A stretch of 64,000 nucleotides of DNA. Origin: Deroplatys truncata. Taxonomy: Eukaryota; Arthropoda; Insecta; Mantodea; Mantidae. Under the pieces are notes generated by a model, which was not told the origin of the DNA, searched no databases, and saw nothing but the letters and a program-made list of their open reading frames with translations. The position numbers and the translations under genes were made by a program. This document shows, one piece after another, positions 12,839 to 27,780 of this stretch; position 1 is the first letter of the stretch, and every line of letters begins with the position of its first letter. Where the stretch lies: assembly GCA_030765065.1 (NCBI GenBank), contig CM060984.1, forward strand, positions 1,498,001 through 1,562,000. The letters are read 5' to 3'.

Positions 12839-15716
12839 CACCCGCAGTAACACACTAACACTCATTAGCACAAACACACTCACACTTCAAAGATCATACA
12901 CCCCCGCAGTCACACACTACAACTCATTAGCACAAACACACTCACACTCTAAAGCTTACACACCCGCAGTCACAGACTACAACTCATTAACACAAACACA
13001 CTCACGCTCTAAAGCTCACAAACCCGCAGTCAGAGACTACAACTCATTAGCACAAACACACTCACACTCTAAAGCTCACACACCCGCAGTAAGAGACTAC
13101 AACTCATTAGCACAAAACACTCACATTCTAAAGCTCAGGCACACCCGCAGTAGCAGACTACAACTCATTAGCACAAACACACTCACATTCTAAAGCTTAC
13201 ACATACCCGCAGAAACACACTAGATCTCATTAGCACAAACAAACTCACATTCTAAAGCTCACACACACCCGCAGTAACACACTAGAACTCATAGGCACAA
13301 ACACACTCACATTCTAAAGCTCACACACACCCGCAGTAACACACCAGAACTCATTAGCACAAACACACTCACATTCTAAAGCTCACACACACCCGCAGTC
13401 ACAGACTACAACTCATTAGCACAAACACACTCTTACTCTAAAACTCACACACACCCGAAGTAGCACAAAGCAACACATCAGCACAAACACACTCACACTC
13501 TGAAGTTCACACACACCCGCAGTAACACCCTACAACTCATTGGCACAAACACACGCAAACTCTAAAGCTCACACACCCGCAGACACAGAATACAACTCTT
13601 TAGCACAAACACACTCTTACTCTAAAGATGACACACCCGCAGTAACATACTACGACTCATTAGCACAAACACACTCACACTCTGAAGCTCACACACCCCC
13701 GCCGTAACACACTACAACTCATTAGCACAAACACATTCACACTCTAAAGCTCACACACCGGCAATGACACACTAGAACTCATTAGCACAAACTCACTTAC
13801 ACTCTTAAGCTCACACACACCCGCAGTAACACACTACTACTCATTAGCACAAACACACCCACACCTTAAAGAAGACGCACCCGCAGTCACAGACTACAAC
13901 TCATTAACACAAACACACGGACACTCTAAAACTCACACACACCCGCAGTGACACACTAGAACTGAATAGCACAAACAAACTCACACTCTAAAGCTCACAC
14001 ACACCCGCAGTAACACACTACAACTGAATAGCACAAACACACTCACACTCTTAAGCACACACACCCGCAGTCACAGACTACAACTCATTAGTACAAACAC
14101 ACTCAAACTCTGAAGCTCACACACACCCGCAGTCACAGAGTACAACTCATTAGCACAAAAACACTCACACTCTAAAGCTCACACACCCACAGTCACACAC
14201 TACAACTCATTAGCACAAACACACTCACATTCTAAAGCTTACACACACCCGCAGTAACACACTAGAACAGATTAGCACAAACACTCACATTCTAAAGCTT
14301 ACACACACCCGCAGTAACACACTAGAACTCATTAGCACAAACACACTCACATTCTCAAGCTCACACACCCGAAGTAACACACTATAACTTATTAGCACAA
14401 ACACAATCACATTCTAAAGCTCACACACACCCGCACTAACACACTAGAACTCATTAGCACAAACACACTCACATTCTAAAGCTCACACACCCGCAGTAAC
14501 ACACTAGAACTCATTAGCACAAACACACTCACATTCTAAAGCTTACACACCCCCGCAGTAACACACTAGAACTCATTAGCACAAACACACTCACATTCTA
14601 AAGCATACACACACCCGCAGTAGCACACTAGAACTCATTAGCACAAACACACTCACACCCCAAATCTTACATACCCGCAGTCACAAAGTAGTTCTTATTA
14701 GCACAAACACACTCACACTCTAAAGCTCACACATACCAGCAGTAACACACTTGTACTCATTAGCACAAACACACTCACATTCTAAAGCTCACACACCCGC
14801 AGTCACAGACCACAACTCATTAGCACAAACACACTCTTACTCTAAAGCTCACACACACCCGAAGTAGCACACTACAACTCATTAGTACAAACACACTCAC
14901 ACTCTGAAGCTCACACACACCCGCAGTCACAGAGTAACCTCATTAGCACAAAAACACTCACACTCTAAACCTCACACACCCACAGTCACACACTACAACT
15001 CATTAGCACAAACACTCTCACATTCTAAACCTACACACACCCGCAGGAACACACTAGAACTCATTAGCACAAACACACTCACATTCTAAAGGTCACACAC
15101 ACTCGCAGTAAAACACTAGAACTCATTAGCACAAACACACTCACATTCTAAAGCTCACATACACCCGCAGTAACACACTAGAACTCATTAGCACAAACAC
15201 AGTCACATTCCAAAGATCACACACACCCGCAGTCACAGACTACAACTCATTTGCACAAACACACACCCAAAGTAGCACAATACGACACATTGGCACAAAC
15301 ACACTTACACTCTGAAGCTCACACACACCCGCAGTAACACCCTACAACTCATTGGCACAAACACACGCACACTCTAAAGCTCACACACCCGCAGACACAG
15401 AATACAACTCTTTAGCACAAACACACTCTTACTCTAAAGCTCACACACCCGAAGTAACATACTACGACTCATTAGCACAAAGACACTCACACTCTAAAAC
15501 TCACAGACCCCCCAGGAACACACTACAACTCAGTAGGACTAACATACTCACTCTCTAAAGCTCGCACACACCCCCGCAGTAACACACTACAACTCATTAG
15601 CACAAACACACACACAGTCTAAAGCTCACACACCCGGAATAACACACTACAACTCACTAGCACAAACACATTCACACTCTAAAGCTCACACACCGGCAGT
15701 AACACACTAGAACTCA

Positions 15717-15749
15717 TTATTAAAAACTCACTCACATACTTAAGCTCGC
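15717..15749 (+). repeat. Module A in unit A
   Basis: This monomer has ATTATTAAAAAC in place of ATTAGCACAAAC, followed by CTCACATACTTAAGCTCG. It creates an AflII site (CTTAAG). No intermediate spelling of the ATTATTAAAAAC part is seen elsewhere, so all six copies should descend from one founder. It lies 3,003 bp after module M. Confidence 0.85.
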
Positions 15750-16740
15750 ACACACCCGCAGTAACACACTACAACTCATTATCACAAACACACTCACACT
15801 CTAAAGCTCACACACCCGCAGTTACACACTACAACTCATTAGCACAATAACACTCACACTCTAAAGCTCACACACCCGCAGTCAGGGACTACAACTCATT
15901 AGCACAAACACATTCACACTCTAAAGCTCACACACCCGTAGTTACACACTAGAACTAATTAGCACAAACACACTAACATTCTAAAGCTCACACACCCGCA
16001 TTAACACACTAGAACTCATTAGCACAAACACACTAACATTCTAAAACTTACAAACCCCCGCAGTAACACACTAGAACTCATTAGCACAAACACACTCACA
16101 TTCTAAGGCTTACTCACACCCACAGTAACACGCCAGAACTCATTTGCACAAACACACTAACATTCTAAAGCTCACACACCCGCATTAACACACTACAACT
16201 CATTAGCACCAACAAACGCACACTTTAAAGCTCACACACCCACAGTCACACACTACAGCTCATTAGCACAAACACACTCACATTCTAAAGCTCGCATACA
16301 CACCCGCAGTAACACACTAGAACTCATTAGCACAAACACACTCACACCCTAAAGCTTACATACCCGCAGTCACAAAGTACAACTTATTAGCACAAACACA
16401 CTCACACTCTAAAGTTCACACACACCCGCAGTAACACACTAGAACTCATTAGCACAAACACACTCACATTCTAAAGGTCACACACCCGCAGTCACAGACT
16501 ACAACTCATTAGCACAAACACACTCTTACTCTAAAGCTCACACTCACCCATAGTAGCACACTACAACTCATTAGTACAAACACACTCACATTCTGAACCT
16601 CACACACACCCGCAGTCACAGAGTACAACTCATTAGCACAAACACACTCACACTCTAAAGCTCACACAACCACAGTCACACACTAAAACTCATTAGCACA
16701 AACACACTCACATTCTAAAGCTTACACATACCCGCAGGAA

Positions 16741-17041
16741 CACACTAGAACTCATTAGCACAAACAAACTCAGATTCTAAAGCTCACACACCCGCAGTAA
16801 CACACTACAACTCATTAGCACAAACAAACTCAGATTCTAAAGCTCACACACCCGCAGTAACACACTAGAACTCATTAGCACAAACAAACTCAGATTCTAA
16901 AGCTCACACACCCGCAGTAACACACTAGAACTCATTAGCCCAAACAAACTCAGATTCTAAAGCTTACACATACCCGCAGGAACACACTAGAACTCATTAG
17001 CCCAAACAAACTCAGATTCTAAAGCTCACACACCCGCAGTA
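16741..17041 (+). repeat. Five-fold amplified CAGATT monomer
   Basis: Five consecutive monomers carry CAAACAAACTCAGATTCTAAAG. The first and third are identical over 60 bp, the second differs only at TACAAC/TAGAAC, and the last two share TTAGCCCAAAC. The equivalent place in unit B (about 28,780-28,830) has a single CAGATT monomer. The cluster is a local, recent expansion. Confidence 0.85.
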
Positions 17042-17350
17042 ACACACTACAACTCATTAGCACAAACACACGCACACTCTGAAGCTCACACACACCCGCA
17101 GTAACACCCTACAACTCATTAGCACAAACACACGCACACTCTAAAGCTCACACACCCGAAGTAGCACAATACAACACATCAGCACAAACACACTCACACT
17201 CTGAAGCTTACACACACCCGCAGTAACACCCTACAACTCATTAGCACAAACACACGCACACTCTGAAGCTCACACACACCCGCAGTAACACCCTACAACT
17301 CATTAGCACAAACACACTCACACTCTGAAGCTCACACACACCCGCAGTAA
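17041..17350 (+). repeat. Amplified GTAACACCCTACAAC monomers
   Basis: The monomer with CTCTGAAGCT..AC, CCCGCAGTAACACCCTACAAC recurs at about 17,101, 17,224, 17,286 and 17,348, interleaved with an ACATCAGCAC monomer. The equivalent stretch of unit B (28,930-29,110) has one such monomer. Together with the adjacent CAGATT cluster this gives unit A about 360 bp more than unit B. Confidence 0.75.
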
Positions 17351-17759
17351 CACCCTACAACTCTTTAGCACAAACACACTCACACTCTAAAGCTCACACA
17401 CCTGCAGACACAGAATACAACTCTTTAGCACAAACACACTCTTACTCTAAAAATCACACACCAGCAGTGACACACTACAACTCATTAGCACAAACACACA
17501 CAGTCTAAAGTTTACACACCCGGAATAACACACTACAACTCATTAGGACTAACATACTCACACTCTAAAGCTCGCACACACACACCCGCAGTAACACACT
17601 ACAACTCATTAGCACAAACACACACACAGTCTAAAGTTTACACACCCGGAATAACACACTACAGCTCATTAGCACAAACACATTCACACTCTAAAGCTCA
17701 CACACCAGCAGTGACACACTAGAACTCATTAGCACAAACTCACTTACACTCTTAAGCTC

Positions 17760-18420
17760 ACACACACCCGCAGTAACACACTACTACTCATTAGCACAAA
17801 CACACCCACACCTTAAAGAAGACACAACCGCAGTCACAGACTACAACTCATTAACACAAACACACGGACACTCTTAAACTCACACACACTCGCAGTGACA
17901 GACTAGAACTGAATAGCACAAACAAACTCACACTCTAAAGCTCACACACACCCGCAGTAACACACTACAACTGAATAGCACAAACACACTCACACTCTAA
18001 AGCACACACACCCGCAGTCACGGACTACAACACATTAGCACACACACTCACATTCTAAAGCTTACACACACCCGCAGTAACACACTAGAACTCATTAGCA
18101 CAAACACACCCACACCTTAAAGAAGACACAACCGCAGTCACAGACTACAACTCATTAACACAAACACACGGACACTCTTAAACTCACACACACTCGCAGT
18201 GACAGACTAGAACTGAATAGCACAAACAAACTCACACTCTAAAGCTCACACACACCCGCAGTAACACACTACAACTGAATAGCACAAACACACTCACACT
18301 CTAAAGCACACACACCCGCAGTCACGGACTACAACACATTAGCACACACACTCACATTCTAAAGCTTACACACACCCGCAGTAACACACTAGAACTCATT
18401 AGCACAAACACACTCACATT
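17760..18420 (+). repeat. 304-bp tandem duplication
   Basis: A five-monomer group (GAAGACACAACCGCAG, CACGGACACTC, two CTGAATAGCAC monomers, CACGGACTACAACAC) is followed at once by a second copy. GAAGACACAACC starts at 17,818 and 18,122. I saw no difference in the parts compared. Unit B (29,490) has one copy, so the duplication probably postdates the A/B split. Confidence 0.85.
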
Positions 18421-21400
18421 CTCAAGCTCACACACCCGAAGTAACACACTATAACTTATTAGCACAAACACAATCACATTCTAAAGCTCACACACAGCCG
18501 CAGTAACACACTAGAACTCATTAGCACAAACACACTCACATTCTAAAGCTCACACACCCGCAGTAACACACTAGAACTCATTAGCACAAACACACTCACA
18601 TTCTAAAGCTTACACACACCCGCAGTAACACACTAGAACTCATTAGCAGAAACACACTCACACCCTAAAGCTTACATACCCGCAATCACAAAGTACATCT
18701 TATTAGCACAAACACACTCACACTCTAAAGCTCACACAACCGCAGTAACACACTAGAACTCATTAGCAGAAACACACTCACATTCTAGAGCTTACACACC
18801 CGCAGTCACAGACCACAACTCATTAGCACAAACACACTCACACTCTAAAGCTCACACATACCCGCAGTAACACACTAGAACTCATTAGCACAAACACACT
18901 CACATTCTAAAGCTCACACACCCGCAGTCACAGACCACAACTTATTAGCACAAACACACTCTTACTCTAAAGCTCACACACACCCGAAGTAGAACACTAC
19001 AACTCATTAGTAGAAACACACTCAAACTCTGAAGCTCACACACACCCGCAGTCACAGAGTACAACTCATTAGCACAAAAACACTCACACTCTAAAGCTCA
19101 CACACCCACAGTCACACACTACAACTCATTAGCACAAACACACTCACATTCTAAAGCTTACACACCCCCGCAGTAACACACTAGAACTCATTAGCACAAA
19201 CACACTCACATTCTAAAGCTTACACACACCCGCCGTAACACACTAGAACTCATTAGTAGAAACACACTCACACCCTAAAGCTTACATACCCGCAATCACA
19301 AAGTACAACCTATTAGCACAAACACACTCACACTCTAAAGCTCACACATACCCGCAGTAACACACTAGAACTCATTAGCACAAACACACTCACATTCTAA
19401 AGCTCACACACCCGCAGTCACAGACCACAACTCATTAGTACAAACACACTCTTACTCTAAAGCTCACACACCCGAAGTAGCACACTACAACTCATTAGTA
19501 CAAACACACTCAAACTCTGAAGCTCACACACACCCGCAGTCACAGAGTACAACTCATTAGCACAAAAACACTCACACTCTAAAGCTCACACACCCACAGT
19601 CACACACTACAACTCATTAGCACAAACACACTCACATTCTAAACCTACACACACCCGCAGGAACACACTAGAACTCATTAGCACAAACACAGTCACATTC
19701 TAAAGATCACACACACCCGCAGTCACAGACTACAACTCATTAGCACAAACACACTCTTGCTCTAAAGCTCAAACACACCCGAAGTAGCATAATACGACAC
19801 ATTGGCACAAACACACTTACACTCTGAAGCTCACACACACCCGCAGTAATACCCTACAACTCATTGGCACAAACACACGCACACTCTAAAGCTCACACAC
19901 CCGCAGACACAGAATACAACTCTTTAGCACAAACACACTCTTACTCTAAAGCTCACACACCCGAAGTAACATACTACGACTCATTAGCACAAAGACACTC
20001 ACACTCTAAAACTCACAGACCCCCCCCTCAGTAACACACTACAACTCATTAGATCTAACATACTCACTCTCTCAAGCTCGCACACACCCCCGCAGTAACA
20101 CACTACAACTCATTAGCACAAACACACACACAGTCTAAAGCTCACACACCCGGAATAACACACTACAACTCACTAGCACAAACACATTCACACTCTGAAG
20201 CTCACACACCGGCAGTAACACACTAGAACTCATTAGCACAAACTCACTCACACACTTAAGCTCACACACACCCGCAGTAACACACTACAACTCATTAGCA
20301 CAAACACACTCACACTCTAAAGCTCACACACCCGCAGTAACACACTACAACTCATTAGCACAATAACACGCTTACTCTAAAGCTCACACACACCCGCAGT
20401 AACACAAGACAACTCATTAGCACAAACACACTCACACTCTAAAGAAAACACACCCGCAGTCACAGACTACAACTCATTAGCACAAACACACTCTTACTCT
20501 AAAGATCACACATACCAGAAGTAGCACACTACAACTCATTAGCACATACACACTCACACTCTGAAGCTCACACACACCCGCAGTGACACCCTACAACTCA
20601 TTAGCACCAACACACGCACACTCTAAAGCTCACACACCCACAGTCACACACTACAGCTCATTAGCACAAACACACTCACATTCTAAAGCTCGCACACACA
20701 CCCGCAGTAACACACTAGAACTCATTAGCACAAACACACTCACAACCTAAAGCTTACATACCCGCAGTCACAAAGTACAACTTATTAGCACAAACACACT
20801 CACACTCTAAAGTTCACACACACCCGCAGTAACACACTAGAACTCATTAGCACAAAAACACTCACATTCTAAAGGTCACACACCCGCAGTCACAGACTAC
20901 AACTCATTAGCACAAACACACTCTTACTCTAAAGCTCACACTCACCCATAGTAGCACACTACAACTCATTAGTACAAACACACTCACACTCTGAAGCTCA
21001 CACACACCCGCAGTCACAGAGTACAACTCATTAGCACAAACACACTCACACTCTAAAGCTCACACAACCACAGTCACACACTAAAACTCATTAGCACAAA
21101 AAAACACTCAGATTCTAAAGCTTACACATACCCGCAGGAACACACTAGAACTCATTAGCACAAACAAACTCAGATTCTAAAGCTCACACACCCGCAGTAA
21201 CACACTAGAACTTATTAGCACAAACACACTCACATTCTAAAGCTCACACACACCCGCAGTAACACACTAGAACTCATTAGCACAAACACACTCACATTCT
21301 AAAGCTCACACACACCCGCAGTCACAGACTACAACTCATTAGCACAAACACACTCTTACTCTAAAGCTCACACACACCCGAAGTAGCACAATACAACACA

Positions 21401-24400
21401 TCAGCACAAACACACTCACACTCTGAAGCTCACACACACCCGCAGTAACACCCTACAACTCATTGGCACAAACACACGCACACTCTAAAGCTCACACACC
21501 CGCAGACACAGAATACAACTCTTTAGCACAAACACACTCTTACTCTAAAGATCCCACACCCGCAGTAACATACTGCGATTTATTAGCACAAACACACTCA
21601 CACTCTAAAGCTCATACTGCCCCGCCGTAACACACTACAACTCATTAGGACTAACATACTCACACTCTAAAGCTCGCACACACACACCCGCAGTAACACA
21701 CTACAACTCATTAGCACAAACACACACACAGTCTAAAGTTTACACACCCGGAATAACACACTACAACTCATTAGCACAAACACATTCACACTCTAAAGCT
21801 CACACACCGGCAGTGACACACTAGAACTCATTAGCACAAACTCACTTACACTCTTAAGCTCACACACACCCGCAGTAACACACTACTACTCATTAGCACA
21901 AACACACCCACACCTTAAAGAAGACACACCCGCAGTCACAGACTACAACTCATTAACACAAACACACGGATACTCTTAAACTCACACACACTCGCAGTGA
22001 CAGACTAGAACTGAATAGCACAAACAAACTCACACTCTAAAGCACACACACACCCGCAGTAACACACTACAACTGAATAGCACAAACACACTCACACTCT
22101 AAAGCACACACACCCGCAGTCACAGACTACAACATATTAGCACAAACACACTCACATTCTAAAGCTTACACACACCCGCAGTAACACACTAGAACTCATT
22201 AGCACAAACACTCACATTCTAAAGCTTACACACACCCGCAGTAACACACTAGAACTCATTAGCAGTAACACACTCACATTCTCAAGCTCACACACCCGAA
22301 GTAACACACTATAACTTATTAGCACAAACACACTCACATTCTAAAGCTCACACACCCGCAGTAACACACTAGAACTCATTAGCACAAACACACTCACATT
22401 CTAAAGCTTACACACCCCCGCAATAACACACTAGAACTCATTAGCACAAACACACTCACATTCTAAAGCTTACACACACCCGCAGTAACACACTAGAACT
22501 CATTAGCAGAAACACACTCACACCCTAAAGCTTACATACCCGCAATCACAAAGTACAACTTATTAGCACAAACACACTCACACTCTAAAGCTCACACATA
22601 CCCGCAGTAACACACTAGAACTCATTAGCACAAACACACTCACATTCTAAAGCTCACACACCCGCAGTCACAGACCACAACTCATTAGCACAAACAAACT
22701 CTTACTCTAAAGCTCACACACACCCGAAGTAGCACACTACAACTCATTAGTACAAACACACTCAAACTCTGAAGCTCACACACACCCGCAGTCACAGAGT
22801 ACAACTCATTAGCACAAAAACACTCACACTCTAAAGCTCACACACCCACAGTCACACACTACAACTCATTAGCACAAACACACTCACATTCTAAACCTAC
22901 ACACACCCGCAGGAACACACTAGAACTCATTAGCACAAACACAGTCACATTCTAAAGATCACACACACCCGCAGTCACAGACTACAACTCATTAGCACAA
23001 ACACACTCTTGCTCTAAAGCTCAAACACACCCGAAGTAGCATAATACGACACATTGGCACAAACACACTTACACTCTGAAGCTCACACACACCCGCAGTA
23101 ATACCCTACAACTCATTGGCACAAACACACGCACACTCTAAAGCTCACACACCCGCAGACACAGAATACAACTCTTTAGCACAAACACACTCTTACTCTA
23201 AAGCTCACACACCCGAAGTAACATACTACGACTCATTAGCACAAAGACACTCACACTCTAAAACTCACACACCCCCGCAGTAAGACACTACAACTCATTA
23301 GATCTAACATACTCACTCTCTCAAGCTCGCACACACCCCCGCAGTAACACACTACAACTCATTAGCACAAACACACACACAGTCTAAAGCTCACACACCC
23401 GGAATAACACACTACAACTCACTAGCACAAACACATTCACACTCTGAAGCTCCCACACCGGCAGTAACACACTAGAACTCATTAGCACAAACTCACTCAC
23501 ACACTTAAGCTCACACACACCCGCAGTAACACACTACAACTCATTAGCACAAACACACTCACACTCTAAAGCTCACACACCCGCATTAACACACTACAAC
23601 TCATTAGCACAATAACACGCTTACTCTAAAGCTCAAAGACACCCGCAGTAACAGACTACAACTCATTAGCACAATAACACTCTTACTCTAAAGCTCACAC
23701 ACACCCGCAGTAACACACTACAACTCATTAGCAGAATAACACTCTTACTCTAAAGCTCACACACCCGCAGTTACACACTACAACTCATTAACACAAACAC
23801 ACTCACACTCTAAAGCTCACACACCCGCAGTCAGGGACTACAACTCATTAGCACAAACACCGACACACTCTAAAGCTCACACACCCTCAGTAACACACTA
23901 GAACTCATTAGCACAATCACACTAACTTTCTAAAGCTCACATACCCGCATTAACACACTAGAACTCATTAAAACAAACACACTAACATTCTAAAGCTTAC
24001 ACACCCCCGCAGTAACACACTAGAACTCATTAGCACAAACACACTCACATTCTAAAGCTTACTCACACCCACAGTAACACGCTAGAACTCATTAGCACAA
24101 ACACACTCACATTCTAAAGCTTACACACACCCGCAGTAACACACTAGAACTCATTAGCACAAAAACACTCACATTCTAAAGCCCACACACACCCGCAGTC
24201 ACAGTGTACAACTCATTAGCACAAACACACTCACATTCTAAACTTACCCACACCCGCAGGAACACACTAGAACTCATTAGCACAAACACACTCACATTCT
24301 AAAGGTCACACACACCCGCAGTAACACACTAGAACTCATTAGCACAAACACACTCACATTCTAAAACTCACACACACACCCGCAGTAACACCCTACAACT

Positions 24401-25184
24401 CACTGGCACAAACACACGCACACTCTAAAGCTCACACACCCGCAGACACAGAATACAACTCTTTAGCACAAACACACTCTTACTCTAAAGCTTACACCCC
24501 CGCAGTAACACACTACAACTCAGTAGGACTAACATACTCACTCTTTAAACCTCGCACACACACCCGCAGTAACACACTACAACTCATCAGCACAAACACA
24601 CACACACAGTCTAAAGCTCACACACCCGGAATAACACACTACAACTCACTAGCAAAAACACATTCACACTCTAAAGCTCACACACCGGCAGTAACACACT
24701 AGAACTCATTAGCACAAACTCACTCACACACTTAAGCTCACACACATCCGCAGTAACACACTACAACTCATTAGCTCAAACACACTCACACTCTAAAGCT
24801 CACACACCCGCAGTAACACACTACAACACATTAGCACAATAACACGCTTACTCTAAAGCTCAAACACACCCGCAGTAACAGACTACAACTCATTAGCACA
24901 ATAACACTCTTACTCTAGAGCTCACACAAACCCGCAGTAACACACTACAACTCATTAGAACAATAACACTCTTACTCTAAAGCTCACACACCCGCAGTAA
25001 CACACTACAACTCATTAACACAAACACACTCACACTCTAAAGCTCACACACCCGCAGTCACAGACTACAACTCATTAGCACAAACACATTCACACTCCAA
25101 AGCTCACACACCCCAATAACACACTACAACTCATTAGCGCAAACACACTCACATTCTAAAGCTCACACACCCGCAGTAACACAC

Positions 25185-25308
25185 TACAACCCATTCTAAC
25201 AAAAACACACTCACACTCCAAAGCTCACACACTACCAATCACTAGCACGAACACACTCCAAAGCTCACACACTACAACTCACTAGCACAAGCACACTCCA
25301 AAGCTTAC
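25185..25308 (+). repeat. Module M in unit B
   Basis: It carries the same private changes as the unit A copy (CTACCAATCAC, CACTAGCACG, CACAAGCACAC). The offset of 12,471 from that copy is larger than the 12,409 seen upstream, reporting the one-monomer difference between the two units near 11.5 and 23.95 kb. Confidence 0.85.
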
Positions 25309-27747
25309 ACACCCGCAGTAACACACTAACACTCATTAGCACAAACACACTCACACTTCAAAAATCATACACCCCCGCAGTCACACACTACAACTCATTA
25401 GCACAAACACACTCACACTCTAAAGCTTACACACCCGCAGTCACAGACTACAACTCATTAACACAAACACACTCACGCTCTAAAGCTCACAAACCCGCAG
25501 TCAGAGACTACAACTCATTAGCACAAACACACTCACACTCTAAAGCTCACACACCCGCAGTAAGAGACTACAACTCATTAGCACAAAACACTCACATTCT
25601 AAAGCTCAGGCACACCCGCAGTAGCAGACTACAACTCATTAGCACAAACACACTCACATTCTAAAGCTTACACATACCCGCAGAAACACACTAGATCTCA
25701 TTAGCACAAACTCACATTCTAAAGCTCACACACACCCGCAGTAACACACTAGAACTCATAGGCAAAAACACAATCACATTCTAAAGCTCACACACACCCG
25801 CAGTAACACCCTACAACTCATTGGCACAAACACACGCAAACTCTAAAGCTCACACACCTGCAGACACAGAATACAACTCTTTAGCACAAACACACTCTTA
25901 CTCTAAAGATGACACACCCGCAGTAACATACTACGACTCATTAGCACAAACACACTCACACTCTGAAGCTCACACACCCCCGCCGTAACACACTACAACT
26001 CATTAGCACAAACACACAGTCTAAAGTTTACACACCCGGAATAACACACTACAACTCATTAGCACAAACACATTCACACTCTAAAGCTCACACACCGGCA
26101 GTGACACACTAGAACTCATTAGCACAAACTCACTTACACTCTTAAGCTCACACACACCCGCAGTAACACACTACTACTCATTAGCACAAACACACCCACA
26201 CCTTAAAGAAGACGCACCCGCAGTCACAGACTACAACTCATTAACACAAACACACGGACACTCTAAAACTCACACACACCCGCAGTGACACACTAGAACT
26301 GAATAGCACAAACAAACTCACATTCTAAAGCTCACACACACCCGCAGTAACACACTACAACTGAATAGCACAAACACACTCACACTCTTAAGCACACACA
26401 CCCGCAGTCACAGACTACAACACATTAGCACAAACACACTCACATTCTAAAGCTTACACACACCCGCAGTAACACACTAGAACAGATTAGCACAAACACT
26501 CACATTCTAAAGCTTACACACACCCGCAGTAACACACTAGAACTCATTAGCACAAACACACTCACATTCTCAAGCTCACACACCCGAAGTAACACACTAT
26601 AACTTATTAGCACAAACACAATCACATTCTAAAGCTCACACACACCCGCACTAACACACTAGAACTCATTAGCACAAACACACTCACATTCTAAAGCTCA
26701 CACACCCGCAGTAACACACTAGAACTCATTAGCACAAACACACTCACATTCTAAAGCTTACACACCCCCGCAGTAACACACTAGAACTCATTAGCACAAA
26801 CACACTCACATTCTAAAGCTTACACACACCCGCAGTAACACACTAGAACTCATTAGCACAAACACACTCACACCCCAAATCTTACATACCCGCAGTCACA
26901 AAGTAGTTCTTATTAGCACAAACACACTCACACTCTAAAGCTCACACATACCAGCAGTAACACACTTGTACTCATTAGCACAAAAACACTCACACTCTAA
27001 ACCTCACACACCCACAGTCACACACTACAACTCATTAGCACAAACACTCTCACATTCTAAACCTACACACACCCGCAGGAACACACTAGAACTCATTAGC
27101 ACAAACACACTCACATTCTAAAGGTCACACACACCCGCAGTAAAACACTAGAACTCATTAGCACAAACACACTCACATTCTAAAGCTCACATACACCCGC
27201 AGTAACACACTAGAACTCATTAGCCCAAACACACTCACATTCCAAAGATCACACACACCCGCAGTCACAGACTACAACTCATTTGCACAAACACACACCC
27301 AAAGTAGCACAATACGACACATTGGCACAAACACACTTACACTCTGAAGCTCACACACACCCGCAGTAACACCCTACAACTCATTGGCACAAACACACGC
27401 ACACTCTAAAGCTCACACACCCGCAGACACAGAATACAACTCTTTAGCACAAACACACTCTTACTCTAAAGCTCACACACCCGAAGTAACATACTACGAC
27501 ACATTAGCACAAAGACACTCACACTGTAAAACTCACAGACCCACCAGGAACACATTACAACTCAGTAGGACTAACATACTCACTCTCTAAAGCTCGCACA
27601 CACCCCCGCATTAACCCACTACAACTCATTAGCACAAACACACACACAGTCTAAAGCTCACACACCCGGAATAACACACTACAACTCACTAGCACAAACA
27701 CATTCACACTCTAAAGCTCACACACCGGCAGTAACACACTAGAACTC

Positions 27748-27780
27748 ATTATTAAAAACTCACTCACATACTTAAGCTCG
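27748..27780 (+). repeat. Module A in unit B
   Basis: Identical in spelling to the unit A copy over these 33 bases, at an offset of 12,031. It lies 2,563 bp after module M of its unit; the shorter distance reflects monomers lost from unit B between 25.7 and 27.0 kb. Confidence 0.85.

Larger units (their letters stand above)
6720..19130 (+). repeat. Large HOR unit A (~12.4 kb)
   Basis: This unit is repeated in full by the next one. Matching landmarks are the CATTAGTAGAAAC monomer (6,846 and 19,255), CCAGAAGTAG (8,108 and 20,515) and CAGGGACTAC..CACCGACACAC (11,425 and 23,834), all at an offset of 12,407-12,409. The offset rises to about 12,471 after 11.5 kb because unit A lacks one monomer there, then falls to 12,031 and 11,368 through later deletions in B and local expansions in A. 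It contains module M at 12,714 and module A at 15,717. Confidence 0.85.
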
